From Acanthacorydalis orientalis (Eukaryota > Arthropoda > Insecta > Megaloptera > Corydalidae), in contig CM068321.1 of assembly GCA_034766995.1 (NCBI GenBank), positions 13,241,026 through 13,305,025 of the forward strand: a stretch of 64,000 nucleotides of DNA, given 5' to 3'. Of this stretch, positions 50,200-62,747 are shown piece after piece; the stretch's first letter is position 1; the number at the start of each line of letters is the position of its first letter. The notes below the pieces were generated by a model. The model searched no databases, was not told the DNA's origin, and worked only from the letters and a program-made list of their open reading frames with translations. A program made the translations under genes and the position numbers.

Positions 50200-51320
50200 T
50201 TTGTCATTTTTAATTATTAAAATTTCCTACCATCATTTTTACATAGTTCTTGTAGTCGAGTATATTATCAACAATCAATTGTTATATAATGCTCGTAAAT
50301 ACACCATATTTATGTCTTGTTAAAATCAAAGGTCTTATCCAGTCGTTGGTCTGTTTTATTTTATTTCATTATTTATGATGCCTTCAGAGCAACAATCCTT
50401 TAAATTAAATATATTGTCCATTATATATTATATAAATGAAATTATTTTTTTTCCTTTTTTAGTGCATTCAAAAAGAAAAATATAAATATATGAATGATCC
50501 TTCTATGATCAAAAATACATTTTTTTTAAGTTTAAGAAAATTCGAAATAATTTTCTAAGAAAACAGTTGTTGTTTTAAGACAAGTTTACACGAGTATATA
50601 TATATATATATATACAGAGAGAGAGAGATAAAGAGAGAGCGAAAAAGAGAGAGCAAGAGCAACATTATTCAAATCCATTACAATAATTCATGTAATTTTT
50701 CTCGCTGATCTAAACCGTCACCAGCGAAATTTTCAACGGTTTGCTACTGTCACGTCTTACCAATAGGAATTGTGAATCGAATATTTTATTGTCGTCGACG
50801 ATAATTCCGAATGTCCAATTCTTTTTATATTTCAGTTTGAGATCAAGTCGCGATAAATATGACAACAGAAAATATAATTGGCACACGTTTTCGTAGCGTA
50901 AGAACATGCAACAAAATATAAACAGGAATCTTTCTTATCTTGCATTGCAAATATATTCGTGTTATACAAGCAATGACATGTCGAATTGAAAATTCAAATT
51001 ATGACTTCCGTTTAATGTTAATAGCTTCGCTTGTTATTTTTATGCAAATACAATAAGATTTTTTAAAGTGTACATTACAAAAAAATCGTTGAAATCAAAA
51101 GTGTACGCATCAATCAAAAAGTATTTAAACTCATATGTATACATCAAATATTATTAATGAAAATTTTATTCCTTAAAAAATAACTTTTGTCGGAATTCAA
51201 ATCATATTCTATTTCATTATTTAATGATTTGATGAGAATAATGATAATGATCAACTTAATATTAGTTGCATTCATTTTAAATCTCAATTAATTATTTTAC
51301 ATAAATCTGATTTACCATTA
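50200..51320. other. AT-rich stretch; CG-richer block at 50.70-50.91 kb
   Basis: The block 50700-50910 carries a 65-codon minus-strand frame (50907-50710) with a mixed composition (NWTFGIIVDDNKIFDSQ) and a GTAAGA that could act as a splice donor. No family is recognised and no acceptor is obvious. The rest is featureless. Confidence 0.3.
50596..50660. repeat. (TA)n(GA)n compound microsatellite
   Basis: TA run, then an imperfect GA tract (CAGAGAGAGAGAGATAAAGAGAG..). Confidence 0.95.
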
Positions 51321-51324
51321 TAAA

Positions 51325-51343
51325 TCTCTCACTGTCTCTCTCT

Positions 51344-51389
<46 letters not shown>

Positions 51390-51419
51390 TATATATATAT
51401 AATATATATATATATATTA

Positions 51420-51459
<40 letters not shown>
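51325..51459. repeat. (CT)n(AT)n compound microsatellite
   Basis: CT tract (CTCTCACTGTCTCTCTCTTTCT) leads into three AT arrays separated by TAATAT and ATATTATATATG. Confidence 0.95.
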
Positions 51460-51461
<2 letters not shown>

Positions 51462-51626
51462 GGACGCCTTAATATCTAATGAAGAATCTAAATATTACAA
51501 CTCAATACAGGAAACAACAGTTATTAATCGAAATCTAAATGTGATAAAAAGTGTATGTGCATTTCTAAACGTACATTTATGTACATAACGACACTTATAG
51601 GAATAATAAACATAATCAGGCAACTT

Positions 51627-51895
51627 TATAAATACGGCACGTCCGCACTAACAACAAACTTATCCTAGTACTCGACATCGCCAGGGCGTGAACATCGGCC
51701 ACTTGCGATAATGCTTGATATATTGAGAGGTGTGCAGATTAGCGGCGTGCCGAAGAAATGTACAGATTGCTTGTCAGCGGTCGCATCTAGCACCGCTGTG
51801 GACAGCGCCACGCTATAATGTGCCACACCGACGATGGCTGCAACGGACGGCACGATATATTATGGCCAACTGCAACGAACCGCATTCACTGATGA
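51627..51895. promoter_or_regulatory. CpG-rich, GC-rich island behind a TATA-like box
   Basis: About 260 bases are roughly half G+C, with more than twenty CG dinucleotides, in a window that is otherwise strongly AT-rich. TATAAATAC sits at its left edge (51627-51635). Both strands carry open frames (plus 51730-51950; minus 51853-51665), but the plus frame has no in-frame ATG until near its end, and neither matches a family I know. Candidate promoter/first-exon region or a fragment of foreign or gene-derived DNA. Confidence 0.3.
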
Positions 51896-51984
51896 TGGTT
51901 CCTGACATTGTTCATTTTTTTTGTACGAACAATCTTTATATTTTTATACAATACGTTCATATACAAATTTACATATATGTGTGT

Positions 51985-52141
<157 letters not shown>

Positions 52142-52143
<2 letters not shown>

Positions 52144-52965
52144 TGGGTCGTTTGATATGTTAGGTAAATTTCTATGATGTAGCGCCACCACTCATTTAAT
52201 AACATCACGGCTATCAAGTATTTTTCAAACTAGTATAGGCGAAATTTCAGCAAAAAGCGACGCGTTGTTCACTTTCTACATATGTTTGAAGCAAGCATGG
52301 TAACAGTTATCGCAAAATGGAAGAAAAAACGAGCAGTCCTTTTTATGGTCGATTCGTCACCATGGGCGAAACATGGATTGACCACTATAGATCTGAGTCA
52401 ATGCAGCAGTCAAAACAATGAACAACGACTGGAGAAAATGGGCCGAAGAAGACGAATACCGTTTTGTCGGCTAAGAAGGTGATGGCCACTGTTTTTTATG
52501 ATTCCTAAGAAATCATCGTGATCTAGTACTTAATAAAGAGAAAAAAGATAACAAAAGCCTATTATACAACATTATCGGATCGTTTGAAAGAACAGCTGTA
52601 ACAAAAACGGCCAATTGGCGCATAAAAAGTGCTCTCTCATCAGAACAACGCGGCGTTCCACAAATCGACCGTAGCAATGGAAAAATTGTGCGAATTAGGC
52701 CTCGATTTGATTGCTTATCCACCCTATTCTCCGGACATGGTATAGTGCGACTTCTTCCTCTTCCCAAACTTGAAAATTTTGCTCGGTGGGAAGAAATTCT
52801 CGTCGAATGAAGATATCATCGCCGCCGTCAATGCATATTTTGCAGACTCGATGGATCAAATATATAGCGCTCAATGGAGAGACTATGTTGAGAAATAAAA
52901 TCGATTTTTTTCCAAAAAAACCGTGTTTAACTTAGCTTTCTTCGCATACTTATCAAACGACCCTC

Positions 52966-52966
<1 letters not shown>
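52142..52966 (+). pseudogene. Internally deleted mariner element, copy 2
   Basis: An 825-bp sister of the element at 5374. Ends: CGTGGGTCGTTTGATATG at the left and CTTATCAAACGACCCTCG at the right. The transposase is traceable on the plus strand across frames: ETWIDHYRSES near 52372 (catalytic Asp before ETW replaced by Gly), HQNNAAFHKST near 52638 (second Asp replaced by Asn), YSPDMV-stop-CDFFLFPNLK near 52722 (third Asp kept), and WRDYVEK with a stop near 52890. The N-terminal DNA-binding domain is missing at the same place as in copy 1. The C-terminal run DQIYSAQWRDYVEK also matches copy 1's layout (DQVYSP..). Same deleted ancestor, different later lesions. Confidence 0.85.

Positions 52967-53020
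<54 letters not shown>
52967..53020. repeat. (TA)n array at right edge of mariner copy 2
   Basis: TTTA then a TA array directly after the right inverted repeat. Confidence 0.95.
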
Positions 53021-53021
<1 letters not shown>

Positions 53022-53900
53022 CATACACGCAAATACACAAACACATAATTTGTTTGTTTACTTATTAAATTATTTTATGATTAATAATATTATTAATAAC
53101 AAAAATATATCTTACCATTATTCGTCTAGTATGACATATCATAAATATTATGTTCACCGCAAAGTACAATAATTTTATCAGAAAGTAATTTAGGTAACAT
53201 TGTTAAATAAATTTTCTGTGCTTTAAGAATGTTTATGCACTTAAAGATTTTGTAGACTCTAAAAATCTATTTGATGACAGTACACATTTTGAAACTAATA
53301 GCAGAGGACGGAAAATGGTATAATTCAAAATAACGAAGACCATTTGAACAATGCGCCGAAGAGTGCATTGGTGTAAAAACATAAAAATGTAATTTTAAAT
53401 TAAAAACTCTCCCCCCTCACTCTCCCACCCCCTCTCTCTCTCTATATATATATATTTCTTTCATTCAATTTTGTTTTAGGAAACAAAAACTATTTACAAA
53501 GTCACAAGTTAAGTATGTATGTGTAATTTAAGCTGAGCAATTGTCATCTAAGAAAAATCAACTGTCTTATTCTTCAATCTGTGGATGAATTCTTCAAAGG
53601 AATGTCAATAAACGGTTCAAAACTTCCCAGTAACAATTCTCAATGACAGTTTTGCCTTCAAATAAAAAATTCTTATAAATGATGACCTCATAATAAAATC
53701 AGTACCTAAAATTTGAGAACAGTCTAGTATGTAGATGTTTAATGCATATTGTTTATTGTACATTAAGATACATAAAATATGTAAATTCTATAATAAATAT
53801 TTACCTTTCTAAATAAATATGAAGAAAGTAATCCCAGACTGTTTTTTGCTACTTCTTGAAAACAAGACTTAAACTTAAACTTACAATACTTTTGGACAAT
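53021..53900. other. AT-rich non-coding stretch
   Basis: No gene. Contains a C-rich/CT tract joined to TA at 53407-53456 (CTCTCCCCCCTCACTCTCCC..). Confidence 0.5.
53407..53456. repeat. Pyrimidine tract joined to (TA)n
   Basis: C/T-only stretch then TATATATATATA. Confidence 0.9.

Positions 53901-53904
<4 letters not shown>

Positions 53905-53980
<76 letters not shown>
53905..53980. repeat. (CT)n(AT)n compound microsatellite
   Basis: About 30 bases of pure CT, then about 45 bases of pure AT: the cleanest example of this junction in the window. Confidence 0.95.
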
Positions 53981-53984
<4 letters not shown>

Positions 53985-54137
53985 TGATATACTGTTCTTT
54001 ATTATTTTTAAAATACACACATGTGTATTTGCATATATATATATATATATATATACATGCGAATATACGTTCTTAACAACAATGTCATATCGAATAAAAA
54101 TAGTGCGATAGACATTTGTCCAGGAGCTGCATAGCTC

Positions 54138-54173
54138 TATAAATAGACCGTATCAACAATGACGCGTTCATTG
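54138..54173 (+). promoter_or_regulatory. Candidate TATA box plus initiator
   Basis: TATAAATAG at 54138-54146 and TTCATTG around 54167-54173, with the A (54170) 32 bases from the first T of the TATA box, the usual spacing in animals. The surrounding block (54100-54400) is CG-richer than its flanks. No downstream promoter element or convincing first exon is seen; the overlapping short frames near 54264-54515 run into a TA array. Could be chance in AT-rich DNA. Confidence 0.3.
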
Positions 54174-54419
54174 CACGGCTGTTTCGTTTATTTATTGAAA
54201 TAGATTATTCCATTGACAGTCACCTGTAGATGGTTTATCGGTCGGACAACACTATACATCATCTTACATAGTTCTCCACTCATGTACGCCGTGCCTGCGG
54301 CATTCCGATGCGATCGTAAGCGATACTTTTAATTGAAGAAATGCAGACTGCGCGTGCGTACACACATATTGAGGTACAATAATTGCATGCGTGTGCTTAA
54401 ACAATTGATGTGTCATGTT

Positions 54420-54420
<1 letters not shown>

Positions 54421-54453
<33 letters not shown>
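54421..54453. repeat. (TA)n microsatellite
   Basis: Pure TA run. Confidence 0.95.
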
Positions 54454-54454
<1 letters not shown>

Positions 54455-54944
54455 GTACATATATTTTATACATTGTTCTTTCCTCTTACTTAATACTAAT
54501 TATAAATTTGAATAAGCAGGTGGATACAATGGTGAGAGTTTTTTTTTAAGTACATATAATAAATGGGTTCAATAGGTAATTTAAAAAATTAGTAGGGTCG
54601 TTAATTTTAAATTACGTTGATAAATAGTTTGACAAGCGGAATCTATATTTATTTTAATGAACATTTAAATTTATATTTTATGCTAATTCGCGCAATTAAA
54701 AGGATGATAATGAAAATAATTGAAAGGGAGGAGATTTTTTTATTGATTATTCTTGTATCTGAATTGTAGTAAAGATCTCTTTTATTTATGTATTTATAAT
54801 TCCATTAAGATTAAGAATCTATTGAACATACTATCTGCGATAAGCAACCAAACTATGAAATTCATGAATATATTTAACTTTTAAATAGTCGAAGAAGATT
54901 TCAGAGTTGTCATTTATACTTGGCAGTGTAAAATCGAATTAATA

Positions 54945-54951
<7 letters not shown>

Positions 54952-54985
<34 letters not shown>
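54952..54985. repeat. (TA)n microsatellite
   Basis: TA run following TATATATGTGTATA. Confidence 0.9.
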
Positions 54986-54989
<4 letters not shown>

Positions 54990-56450
54990 TGAGATGTTTT
55001 TTTCGAATTAATTTATTATTAATATATATTATGACAATATTATGAACGTTAATACGCTCTCAATTCAACTTAAAAAACAAAACAGTTTAAGTATAATAAA
55101 TGATAGTATTTCATATTAAAAATTAATAAATTATATTTAAATGTAAATAAGATACGTACATTTGAGTTATATTTACATAAGAATATGAATATTTATGCTG
55201 ATTATTTTTAAATTCAATATCTTTTTTCGAACATTAAACCAAATAAGACTAACATATATTACTTACTGATTTTTTAATTTTTTTAATATATTCATATATT
55301 AGTCACTTAATCTTTACAGTTTCGACTTGTGATAATTTATGCTTTTTAATTAGTTTAAATAAAAATATACACATTTTAAGTCCAGATCAAATTTATCCGT
55401 TGAATGTATGATTTTCAAAACTTTACTATTAACTAAGAAATGAGAATTTTGGCTAAAAGGCTATATATATGAACATTCTAATTTTTATCCTCTCTAGACT
55501 AATGATACTCACTATTTTTGAAGTATTGGCATATGTTCAATTTTAAAATTTTCAAGAAATATTCGAAACAAAAAATAATATATAAAAAGACAAAACCTTA
55601 ATTTTATAAATAAATTTCAATGCAACAAATAAAAATATATCTGGAAAAATTAATATATCTTTATGTACAAAATATTGATTCGCAGAATGAACATAAATAA
55701 TGAAGTATACTCAAAAGAAAAATTAAAAAAAATTTTGGAAATCAGTGAAAAAGAAAAACATTCAATCGTACAAAATAGAAAACTATGGGAGAGCCCTTTA
55801 TCCAGTAATGAATTGAAAGAAACTGCTGCTGATGATGATGATTAAAAAAAAAAACTAAAATTTTATATTTCTAAAAGAATAATTAATTTTTAAAATTTAC
55901 TAACAAAATGGACGTCCGTAGTAAATCACTCTGAAATATTTGCGAAGCACTTATGGCAGATCCACGTAACACTGATTGAGAATCCTCGGTGTTAATGTAT
56001 TTAATTATTTATTTATTACCAAAGGTAGTACGTTACAGTCTAAAATAAACCAAGATGAATTTATTCATAAACACTAATATATTTAGACGTTAAATCCTTA
56101 AAAAATGAACTTCTAACAGTATAAACAGTTCCTTTATACAATATACAAATATAGAATTGTGAAAAAAATTAATATTATTTCTATATTCGTTTTATTGAAC
56201 GATAAATCGGAACTCTTCTAACCAAAGTATAATTACATATCTTAGTTTAAAATTTTTTTTTCATATACTACAAATGTAAAGGTTTTGATACAAAATATTT
56301 CATGATTTTAGGAATTGTTCGATTTTTTTAAATAAATGTTAATACATGTTTTTATTAGAATTTAAATATCTAATTTTGTGAAATTTAAATAGAAATTATT
56401 TGTTCATTTTATGAACATATAATAAATATATTTAAACTTATTGCATTTAG
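54990..56450. other. AT-rich non-coding stretch
   Basis: No gene. The 60-codon frame at 55663 (RRMNINNEVYSKEKLKKIL...ADDDD) is Lys/Glu-rich and could be chance; its Asp run comes from a (GAT)n tract. Confidence 0.4.
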
Positions 56451-56455
56451 TATGT

Positions 56456-56616
56456 ATCATCATCATCATCATCATCATCTTCAGCCCCTGTCAATCCACT
56501 GCTGGATAAAGGCCTCTTCCATGACTTTCCATTTTGTTCGATTCAGTGCCTCTCTTTTCCACAGTTTTCCAATAAAGTTTTTAATATCCTTATCCCATCT
56601 GTTCATTGGTCTTAGT
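56456..56616 (-). pseudogene. Short RTE 3' end with (ATC)n tail
   Basis: From 56479 to about 56612 this matches the 3' end of the RTE fragment at 44873-45005 on the same strand, with only about nine differences by eye. On the plus strand it starts with an (ATC)n tract, which on the element's own strand is a 3' (GAT)n tail of the kind RTE-like elements carry. Truncated after the segment encoding the C-terminal RPMNRWDKDIK region. Ends in a TA array. Confidence 0.85.
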
Positions 56617-56661
56617 ATGTATATATATATATATATATATATTAAATGACAACATAACTAC

Positions 56662-56710
<49 letters not shown>
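56616..56710. repeat. Two (TA)n arrays
   Basis: TA arrays at about 56616-56642 and 56667-56708, separated by AAATGACAACATAACTACAT. Confidence 0.9.
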
Positions 56711-56711
<1 letters not shown>

Positions 56712-56912
56712 GTATATATAGTTTCTAAACGGCTATTTTTCCTAAGAACAATTTAAAAAAGTATATAAAAAATTTCACAGCTTTAATAAATTATTCTCGT
56801 GTGTACAGTTACAATATGACAATTATAAAACATTGTACGACATGTAGAAAAACGAGGATCACGTATTAAATAATAAATCATTGCTGACATTATTCATATC
56901 GAATCACAATAA

Positions 56913-56916
<4 letters not shown>

Positions 56917-56959
<43 letters not shown>

Positions 56960-57007
56960 CAAATTATCGTGATAATAGGAGACATATACTTATATTGGAT
57001 CATGCTG

Positions 57008-57045
<38 letters not shown>
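56917..57045. repeat. Paired (AT)n arrays
   Basis: AT arrays at about 56917-56957 and 57010-57045 around a short unique piece; the minus-strand frame over them is repeat-driven. Confidence 0.9.
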
Positions 57046-57047
<2 letters not shown>

Positions 57048-57778
57048 CAGATATGTTGTTTTTGTTGAACACATGCTACTGTGAATTTTGTACTCGAGTT
57101 GTTTGTAACCTATGTACATAAAAATATTAAACGATATATAATTTAGAAACATTATTTAGAATAATTCGAACGTATATTTTATTTAAACATACTTAAGTAC
57201 TGTGGTATTGTTTCATAATTGCAATAATAATACTCAATTTTTTATGTATTCTTTGTTTTTCAGCGATTATATTTAATTACTGTTATTACATTTACCTATC
57301 TATAAGGAAACACTATAACATGGTGGTCTCGTTATACAGATATCGACACTAAATATAAAAGAAGAATTATTTAAATCTTGACAGAGTTAAATAACGTCTG
57401 TTACAGAAAAAAATAGAAAAAACGAAAGAATTGGTCATTTGAAGCTTAATTACAGTTTTATGATATTCTATAACGTTATTAAAGACAATAGTATATCATT
57501 TAACAAAAAGTTATGAGTAAAATTAAATAATATTGTTAGGTTTTATTCGGAAATTCCATTAGTAAGAAAGCAAGTTTTTTCATTATTCGACAAGAATGAA
57601 TTATAAATCAATCTACAAAGTAATTTCGTTTATTAGTTATAACCTTTTCCATCTTTCAGACTACATTTCAAGAGTCTCAAAAAACAGTTAAATTTAGGAG
57701 TTGACTAGTCTGTTCACTGCTTATTTTTTAATAATTTTATAGTGATGAGTACAAATTATAATTTAAAGTAGAAATATT
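57046..57778. other. AT-rich non-coding stretch
   Basis: No gene, RNA gene or repeat is recognised. Confidence 0.5.

Positions 57779-57839
<61 letters not shown>
57779..57839. repeat. (TA)n microsatellite
   Basis: Pure TA run of about 60 bases. Confidence 0.95.
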
Positions 57840-57846
<7 letters not shown>

Positions 57847-57949
57847 GTTTTCAATCCACTCTACATAATTTTTGACTAGTTATGAATTTGCTTTACCTTA
57901 ATTATTTTCATTTTACTATTAATTTTTTTACAAACTGTTGAGTATTTTA

Positions 57950-58025
57950 ATACGAAATTTTGGTGCATTAAATTAGATTCATTAATGAAAGTGAATTTAA
58001 TCATAGCTCAAAAACTATATAAAAT
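57950..58025. repeat. Fold-back MITE-like element, copy L (right end only)
   Basis: ATTCATTAATGAAAGTGAAT followed by TTAATCATAGCTCAAAAACT closely matches the right end of copy E. Only the terminal 50-70 bases remain. Confidence 0.5.
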
Positions 58026-58029
58026 TATG

Positions 58030-58598
58030 AATTGTTCGGTTTAAAATATAAAATGAAAGTGACTCGACATTGAATCATTTTGTGGTTTATTGAATTTGTT
58101 CTTCAGTATTATTAATCTATATGTTTATTCAAATAAATTATCTCTACACAAATCTCATTATCAATGCATGTTATCCAAATGATCTCTATTATCTTTTCAA
58201 CAATTTTAATACAAAAGAAATTTTTAATAATGAGTACGCTCTAATAAATATATTTTATATTTTTTTGATTTTGGTTCTCTTAATTTTAATTTTCTTTGGC
58301 CACAAAAACGCATAAAAAGAAAATATTTTGGTGTATTTTCAAATATATTATTCAATTGACTTTTTTAATAATATTTTCTGCTTTTTCAAAGTATATTATA
58401 TGTATATATATATACACGTGTGTGTGTGTATGTATGTTTACATACACATTTAAACCAATTTCTATGTTTATAAATTTATAAACGGTTAATCCCTGTATTC
58501 ATCTACATAATTCTTGTACTAATCTTTAATTCTATCAGATCTAAATATACTTGTTTTGATATTTCTTGTACTAAGAATATTTTTTTCAATAATTCACA

Positions 58599-58641
<43 letters not shown>

Positions 58642-59429
58642 TAACATTTACTGTATTCGAGTGCAGTGCACTTAAGCTGGTATGTTTATTTCTATGAGAT
58701 ATATGTCACAATTATGGATATTATGCTAATGGGCGACTGTCCAACAGAAGTTTGGACACAGTCCAATATAGATAAATTGCTATGGATCGCAAGTCAGGTT
58801 GCTATGTGACAACGTTTTTTTCCTCAAAATAGATAAATACTTAAGATAAATGTTATAACCTCGTCTTATAACAATTTCAAACAGGAAATAAGCTTGATTT
58901 CTAATCTGTCTGTTCGAGTGTAAAGTGTCGTCTTTCGGTTATGGATCATATATATGCGTGTTAATGTTTCTCGAACTTTATTTTCGGCACATAACAAATT
59001 CTATTAACAAATTGTGTTGCAATAATACAACATGAATGGCACATTTATCTCGAACAAATTTATTAGTGGTTGACAAATTCTATTAAGCTTCCTTTTCGTT
59101 TCTGTCAATAAAGCAAGAAATTTGTAAAATTATTAACATGGACAAACATTATCAAATTTTTGATATATTTAAAAACAGATGTAGTTTTTTTAATTTTATG
59201 AAACATTTACTATAAACATACAATTATATATATATATATATATAAATATATATAAATATTTTAATTTATTAACTTGTTTTTAACAAATAAATTAGAGCCA
59301 CAAACAAAAATAGCACTCTAGTATAAAAATAAGAAATAAAAAGTAAGTTATATTTATCATTTGAAAATGTACTGAAATTTCAAATAGTATTGTATAATTT
59401 TAAAATGCCACTCATTGTAAACATATGCA

Positions 59430-59465
<36 letters not shown>

Positions 59466-60130
59466 AAGAAGAAATGAGATTCCTTGGTCGATGAGTTCAA
59501 TTACTTATATAAATATCCACAGAATGATCATGTTTTACTTTCATTTCAATAACAATTTGTTACAACGCTGACTCATACAATATCGTTATGTTCTATCATT
59601 ATCGTATAACATGCTTTTTATTCTCAAGTCTTGATAATCGACAACATTGTTGATAATTATTCTTAGTATACATTTATATACAGGCACATGTCCACATCAA
59701 TTCGTTATTGTTTTTTAAACATTCACTTAGAAAGCTGTTCAACTTTATATATTTTTAAATAAATGTTCTTTTTATGTAACAATTACACATTGAATACCTA
59801 TCTATTTCGATGTTCAGAGTTTATATTTTTTTGTAAATCTTGAAAAACAGTGATTATATTAAGAAAATCATTTTTTTGTATGTAGAATGTGAATTATTAT
59901 AACCAACAAAACGATTTTGATTCTTGATGTAAATAAAAAATAAATACTTAGCTAATACATTACAAAGAAATTTTTTTTATTCAAATATATGTACATTAAC
60001 TTTCACATTTATTAAAATTTGTAACACAATTCCTTTCTTACTAAAAATTAGCATATGTCAAATCTTTAATTGAAATTCATATTCAATAGATAACAAAATT
60101 GATGTTGAGTCCTTGGGTTAGAATAGATAC
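58030..60130. other. AT-rich non-coding stretch
   Basis: Microsatellites at about 58597-58637, 59225-59250 and 59433-59462. Overlapping Ile/Tyr/Phe-rich frames at 58121-58481 have no motif. A short imperfect hairpin (GACTGTCCAA..TTGGACACAGTC) lies at about 58735-58770. Confidence 0.45.
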
Positions 60131-60133
60131 TAG

Positions 60134-60135
<2 letters not shown>

Positions 60136-60190
<55 letters not shown>
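60136..60190. repeat. (TA)n microsatellite
   Basis: Pure TA run of about 54 bases. Confidence 0.95.
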
Positions 60191-60193
<3 letters not shown>

Positions 60194-60764
60194 CTTAAAA
60201 CGTAAAGCTCTCACGTCAATTCCATGAAGGAAATACTAGTTTTGAATAACTAATAAATTCAATTTTAATACCTTCGTTACAATAACATTTTCTTTGGCCA
60301 AATTTTTTAGGAACAATTAATAGATCTTTTTGAAATTTGCTCCTAATAAAGGGAAACAATTGTATACAAAAGTTATTATTTTTATGTATTATTAAGAAAT
60401 ATTAAAAAATATGCTGCTTGTTTTATAAGATTAAAGTTCAGAACTATTCCTCAATTATGTTATTTTAAGATTCTCTTCAATTTTCAATTCGTTATCTTAT
60501 TATTGGACAAAATAATATTTCATTACATTCGTTAATAGGTCAATAGAAAACAACTACCTTTTTATTTTTATTCTAATAAATACGTGGTCACTGTTGCTAA
60601 CAAATGACTATTCAGGTATCTGATTAAAATATTGTCAGTCTTGAAACAATTATTCGATTAAGACAATCATCCTTTTCATGAAAGATGACGTACGTTAGAA
60701 ATTTAAACTTAAACACAATATTAATCAATTGATAAATTGGAGACTCACATTTAAGCACCATCAA

Positions 60765-60767
<3 letters not shown>

Positions 60768-60834
<67 letters not shown>
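60768..60834. repeat. (TA)n microsatellite
   Basis: Pure TA run of about 60 bases; it explains the minus-strand frame beginning MYCIYIY. Confidence 0.95.
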
Positions 60835-61194
60835 CAATACAAATATTTTTAACAATTATAATATTGAAATAGAGGTTAAGAGTATATTTCAGATACACTT
60901 ATTAAAATATGGCGCATTTAACAATATCTTTTAAGAGTAACATTGCGTTTAAAATACACAATAAATAATTTTGTATAAAAGAAATATTAATTTTGTATAT
61001 TTGATTTTAAATACATTTATACACTCATTTTCATTAAAGAAATTGGTATGATACTGAATTAATTTAATAACTACATTAAACTAAAATTAATTTATTTTTT
61101 TTTCAAAATATACAAATAATAATATAGTATTTGTATATAATAAAATTTTAAAATAAAACAAAATTTTAGTTTAAAAATATTTGATATAAATATT

Positions 61195-61410
61195 TATTTT
61201 TTCGGTTTCAAAATATTGATAATTAATTATTGATAAGTTTTGATTGTTGCTTATACCTCATTTCGATGACAATGTCGTTATCCTCAAAGCATTAAATAAT
61301 ATCATCATCGAAATGGAAATGACCAATAAACTATTATAAAATGTTTTTATTTAGTTAATTTATTTGTGGATTGTGAGGGATAAGAAAAATTCATGTATGA
61401 AACATTTTTT
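61195..61410. repeat. Fold-back MITE-like element, copy K
   Basis: An 11-bp perfect inner stem CATTTCGATGA (61259-61269) / TCATCGAAATG (61305-61315). The motif TTATCCTCAAAGC and the right arm GTGGATTGTGAGGGATAAG match the family order. Confidence 0.5.
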
Positions 61411-61784
61411 AGATATTGTTCTTAATTGTATTCCAGTAGAACAATTATTTTTATTTCTTTCATTAATTCCTTTAGTCTACGTTTTGTCTTCTGAATTCAG
61501 TTAATTAAAAAAAGTTAGTTAAATTAGCTTTATTAATTTAATAATTCGGTTGAAAAAAATAATATTAATGAGTTATTTGAACCAATTTACATTAAAAATA
61601 AAAATATATTAATAAAAATTCCTCCACATTTATCACAATCATAATTTTAAAAATACCGATACAGTTATTTGTTACAATTTAACGAACATTATTTTTCGAT
61701 CAACTTTGTGAAAAATAAACTAAGAAAAAGCATGACTACAAAAAAATACTTAATTTTAAATAACAACAAAGATAATAACATATC

Positions 61785-61960
61785 TTGCTGTGACTCAAGG
61801 AGGTGGTAAAGAGGTCTGCTCAATGGAGCGATTCGTGCCACCAGGATATTTATGTCGTGAACGACATTGGAATGTGGACTGCATTAAAAAGGTGTTGCAG
61901 CTCGGTTGTGCACTGATTGTGCATCAATCTGCATACTGTAACTTGTGCATATATGTATGG
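61785..61960. other. GC-richer patch, candidate exon or conserved non-coding block
   Basis: About 170 bases with gene-like composition. A plus-strand frame from 61790 reads TQGGGKEVCSMERFVPPGYL and then CRERHWNVDCIKKVLQLGCA before running into the TA array at 61984. No family is recognised and no good splice acceptor precedes it. The minus strand is also partly open. Confidence 0.25.
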
Positions 61961-61979
61961 TTTTGTGTATATAAAATAT

Positions 61980-61983
<4 letters not shown>

Positions 61984-62026
<43 letters not shown>

Positions 62027-62043
62027 TGTGTGTGTGTGTGTTT
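61984..62043. repeat. (TA)n(TG)n compound microsatellite
   Basis: TA array followed by GCGTGTGTGTGTGTGTG. Confidence 0.95.
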
Positions 62044-62044
62044 C

Positions 62045-62740
62045 TGAGAGCACAGTAAAATATATAAGTATGTGGATATAAGTGTTTACATATACGTGTG
62101 CATACGTACAATACTACGTCTATAATACGTCTTAACGTTGTTGACCTGAAGCCACAACAATATAGATGCATTGAAGAGGTCATTACTGAAGTCGTGTAAC
62201 TGGCATGTGATTTTATTTTTATATTTCTCACGAATCTATCAGGGCAAATACAGTTCATTTTTTTTAAATATTACAATAAGTATAGCTTGTCGAGAAAACA
62301 ATACATGAAAATTATTACATGAATCTTCAATTAAACCTTCATACTAACAAGATTTATTTTTAATATATAATTAAACTTTCAACCTATAAACACGTCTTAT
62401 AAGGATTTTCGTTAACTGTCGTTTCAAAATCAAATTTCATAAATTCATTTTATGAATATTATACTAAAAGGTGTACACATAAGAATTCATAAATATGATA
62501 AAACTATAAGGAAAGATAAAAACTGCTTTTTACAAATATTCGCTTGATTAAAATTTAATTTAAATAAATCGTAGTTTCATAAAATATTTCTTTAGGGTTT
62601 ACTATTAAACTTGATTCTTTATAAAAATGTATTCTGTACTATCATAAACATTATATTTGACTCTACGAAACGCTAAATTAAGGCCACTTTCAAATTCTTA
62701 TAATTTTAAATAATCCACTGTTTGTGATGAATAATAGAAG
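62045..62740. other. AT-rich non-coding stretch
   Basis: No gene is recognised. The minus-strand 124-codon frame crossing 61884-62258 includes the TA array and is not supported. Confidence 0.45.
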
Positions 62741-62747
62741 AGAATTA

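Noticed and set aside
60530..60590. A further mariner end (TTAATAGGTCAATAGAAAACAA)
   Set aside because: Similarity to TTAGGTTGGTAGAAAAATAA is too weak and no inverted partner is present.
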